Assembly (NCBI RefSeq): GCF_000377945.1
Contig: NZ_KB898931.1
Span: forward strand, 1-64,000
Source of the DNA: Thioalkalivibrio sulfidiphilus
Lineage (GTDB): Bacteria; Pseudomonadota; Gammaproteobacteria; Ectothiorhodospirales; Ectothiorhodospiraceae
Length of the DNA: 64,000 nucleotides
Direction: 5' to 3'
Of the stretch, positions 63,428 to 64,000 are shown piece after piece. Every line of letters begins with the position of its first letter. The stretch's first letter is position 1. The notes below the pieces were generated by a model. That model was not told the origin of the DNA. It did no database searches and saw only the letters and a program-made list of their open reading frames with translations. Made by a program: the position numbers and the translations under genes.

Positions 63428-64000
63428 ATGAGATACCGCATCCGCCATGTGACCGAATACAACTACCCGGAGACGGTGAGCCTGTGCCACAACGAGGCCC
63501 GGCTCAATCCGCGCTCCACCACCCGGCAGCGCTGCGTGCAGGCCTCGGTGAGCTGCGAACCGGGTGCCGCCTATCGCAGCGAGCGGGAGGATTTCTTCGG
63601 CAACCGGGTGAGTTTTCTCACCATCGAGCAGCCCCATACCCTGCTGCGGGTGGTGGCGGAGAGCCTGGTCGAGGTGCTGCCCGAGATCGGGCAGCTGGAT
63701 CTCGGGCGCGACACGCCCTGGGACGAGGCCCGGCAGCGGCTGGACACGGAGCTCAGCGAGGCGATGCTGGAGGCGCGTCCCTACCGGCTGGAATCGCCGC
63801 GTATCCCCACCCTGGAGGTCCTGGCGGACTACGCCCGGCCCTCGTTTGGGCCTGGTCGGCCCCTGAGCGAGGCGGTGACGGACCTGATGGCCCGCATCCA
63901 CGGGGATTTCGAGTACGACCCCGGCTTCACCACGGTCAGCACCCCGCTTGAGACCGTGCTGGAACACCGCAAGGGGGTCTGTCAGGACTTCGCCCACCTG
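63428..64000 (+). CDS. Transglutaminase-like protein (truncated by right edge)
   Basis: 191 residues visible. Bact_transglu_N domain (R-Y-R-I-R-H-V-T-E-Y-N-Y, H-N-E-A-R-L-N-P-R) and the beginning of the core, with the catalytic cysteine C185 in R-K-G-V-C-Q-D-F-A-H. The matching His and Asp lie past the edge. Start 7 bases after the fusion gene stop, so co-transcribed with it. It is the short form that accompanies ATP-grasp/alpha-E genes. Confidence 0.92.
   Translation, partial: MRYRIRHVTEYNYPETVSLCHNEARLNPRSTTRQRCVQASVSCEPGAAYRSEREDFFGNRVSFLTIEQPHTLLRVVAESLVEVLPEIGQLDLGRDTPWDEARQRLDTELSEAMLEARPYRLESPRIPTLEVLADYARPSFGPGRPLSEAVTDLMARIHGDFEYDPGFTTVSTPLETVLEHRKGVCQDFAHL

Overview
The window is a GC-rich chromosomal segment of a gammaproteobacterium. 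Gene content fits the Chromatiales/Ectothiorhodospiraceae (Thioalkalivibrio-like), but that placement is inference from gene order and protein flavour; no database search was possible. Most of the window is conserved core genome packed into operons.

Layout: 1-474 holds the edge of an IS4-type insertion sequence, short repeats and a terminator. 474-5035 carries a PEP-CTERM protein, smpB, an NSS-family sodium symporter, ratA-rnfH, bamE and fur. 5107-7844 is recN and nadK on the minus strand. 8040-13135 is the heat-shock block hrcA-grpE-dnaK-dnaJ behind a CIRCE operator. 13289-19576 is dapB, carA, carB and greA, with a small PD-(D/E)XK nuclease cassette inserted between carA and carB. 19690-26935 is yhbY, a large structured repeat, rlmE-ftsH, folP, glmM, tpiA and secG, followed by tRNA-Leu. 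27266-42278 is a complete 14-gene complex I operon (nuoA-N) plus a small membrane protein. 42440-51579 is the initiator tRNA followed by rimP-nusA-infB-rbfA-truB-rpsO-pnp, the conserved translation/RNA-decay block. 51993-54421 has a YheT-like hydrolase, a methyltransferase and two unknown genes. 54604 to the right edge is a five-gene cluster of circularly permuted ATP-grasp, alpha-E and transglutaminase-like proteins, a system whose product is not known.

The least ordinary layer is between the genes. Several families of short inverted repeats, with arms built from 7-10 nt periodic units, lie at gene 3' ends. All five convergent gene junctions carry such a repeat or a related palindromic element. 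One of these elements (15418-15867) has 30-nt terminal inverted repeats and encloses the GxxExxY nuclease gene, splitting carA from carB. A second class (20.06-20.72 kb, relic at 51.72-51.90 kb) is a pair of ~250-nt multi-helix elements in opposite orientation. Their helices differ in sequence but stay complementary. These repeats and the ATP-grasp/alpha-E/transglutaminase cluster are the best places to look for undescribed biology.
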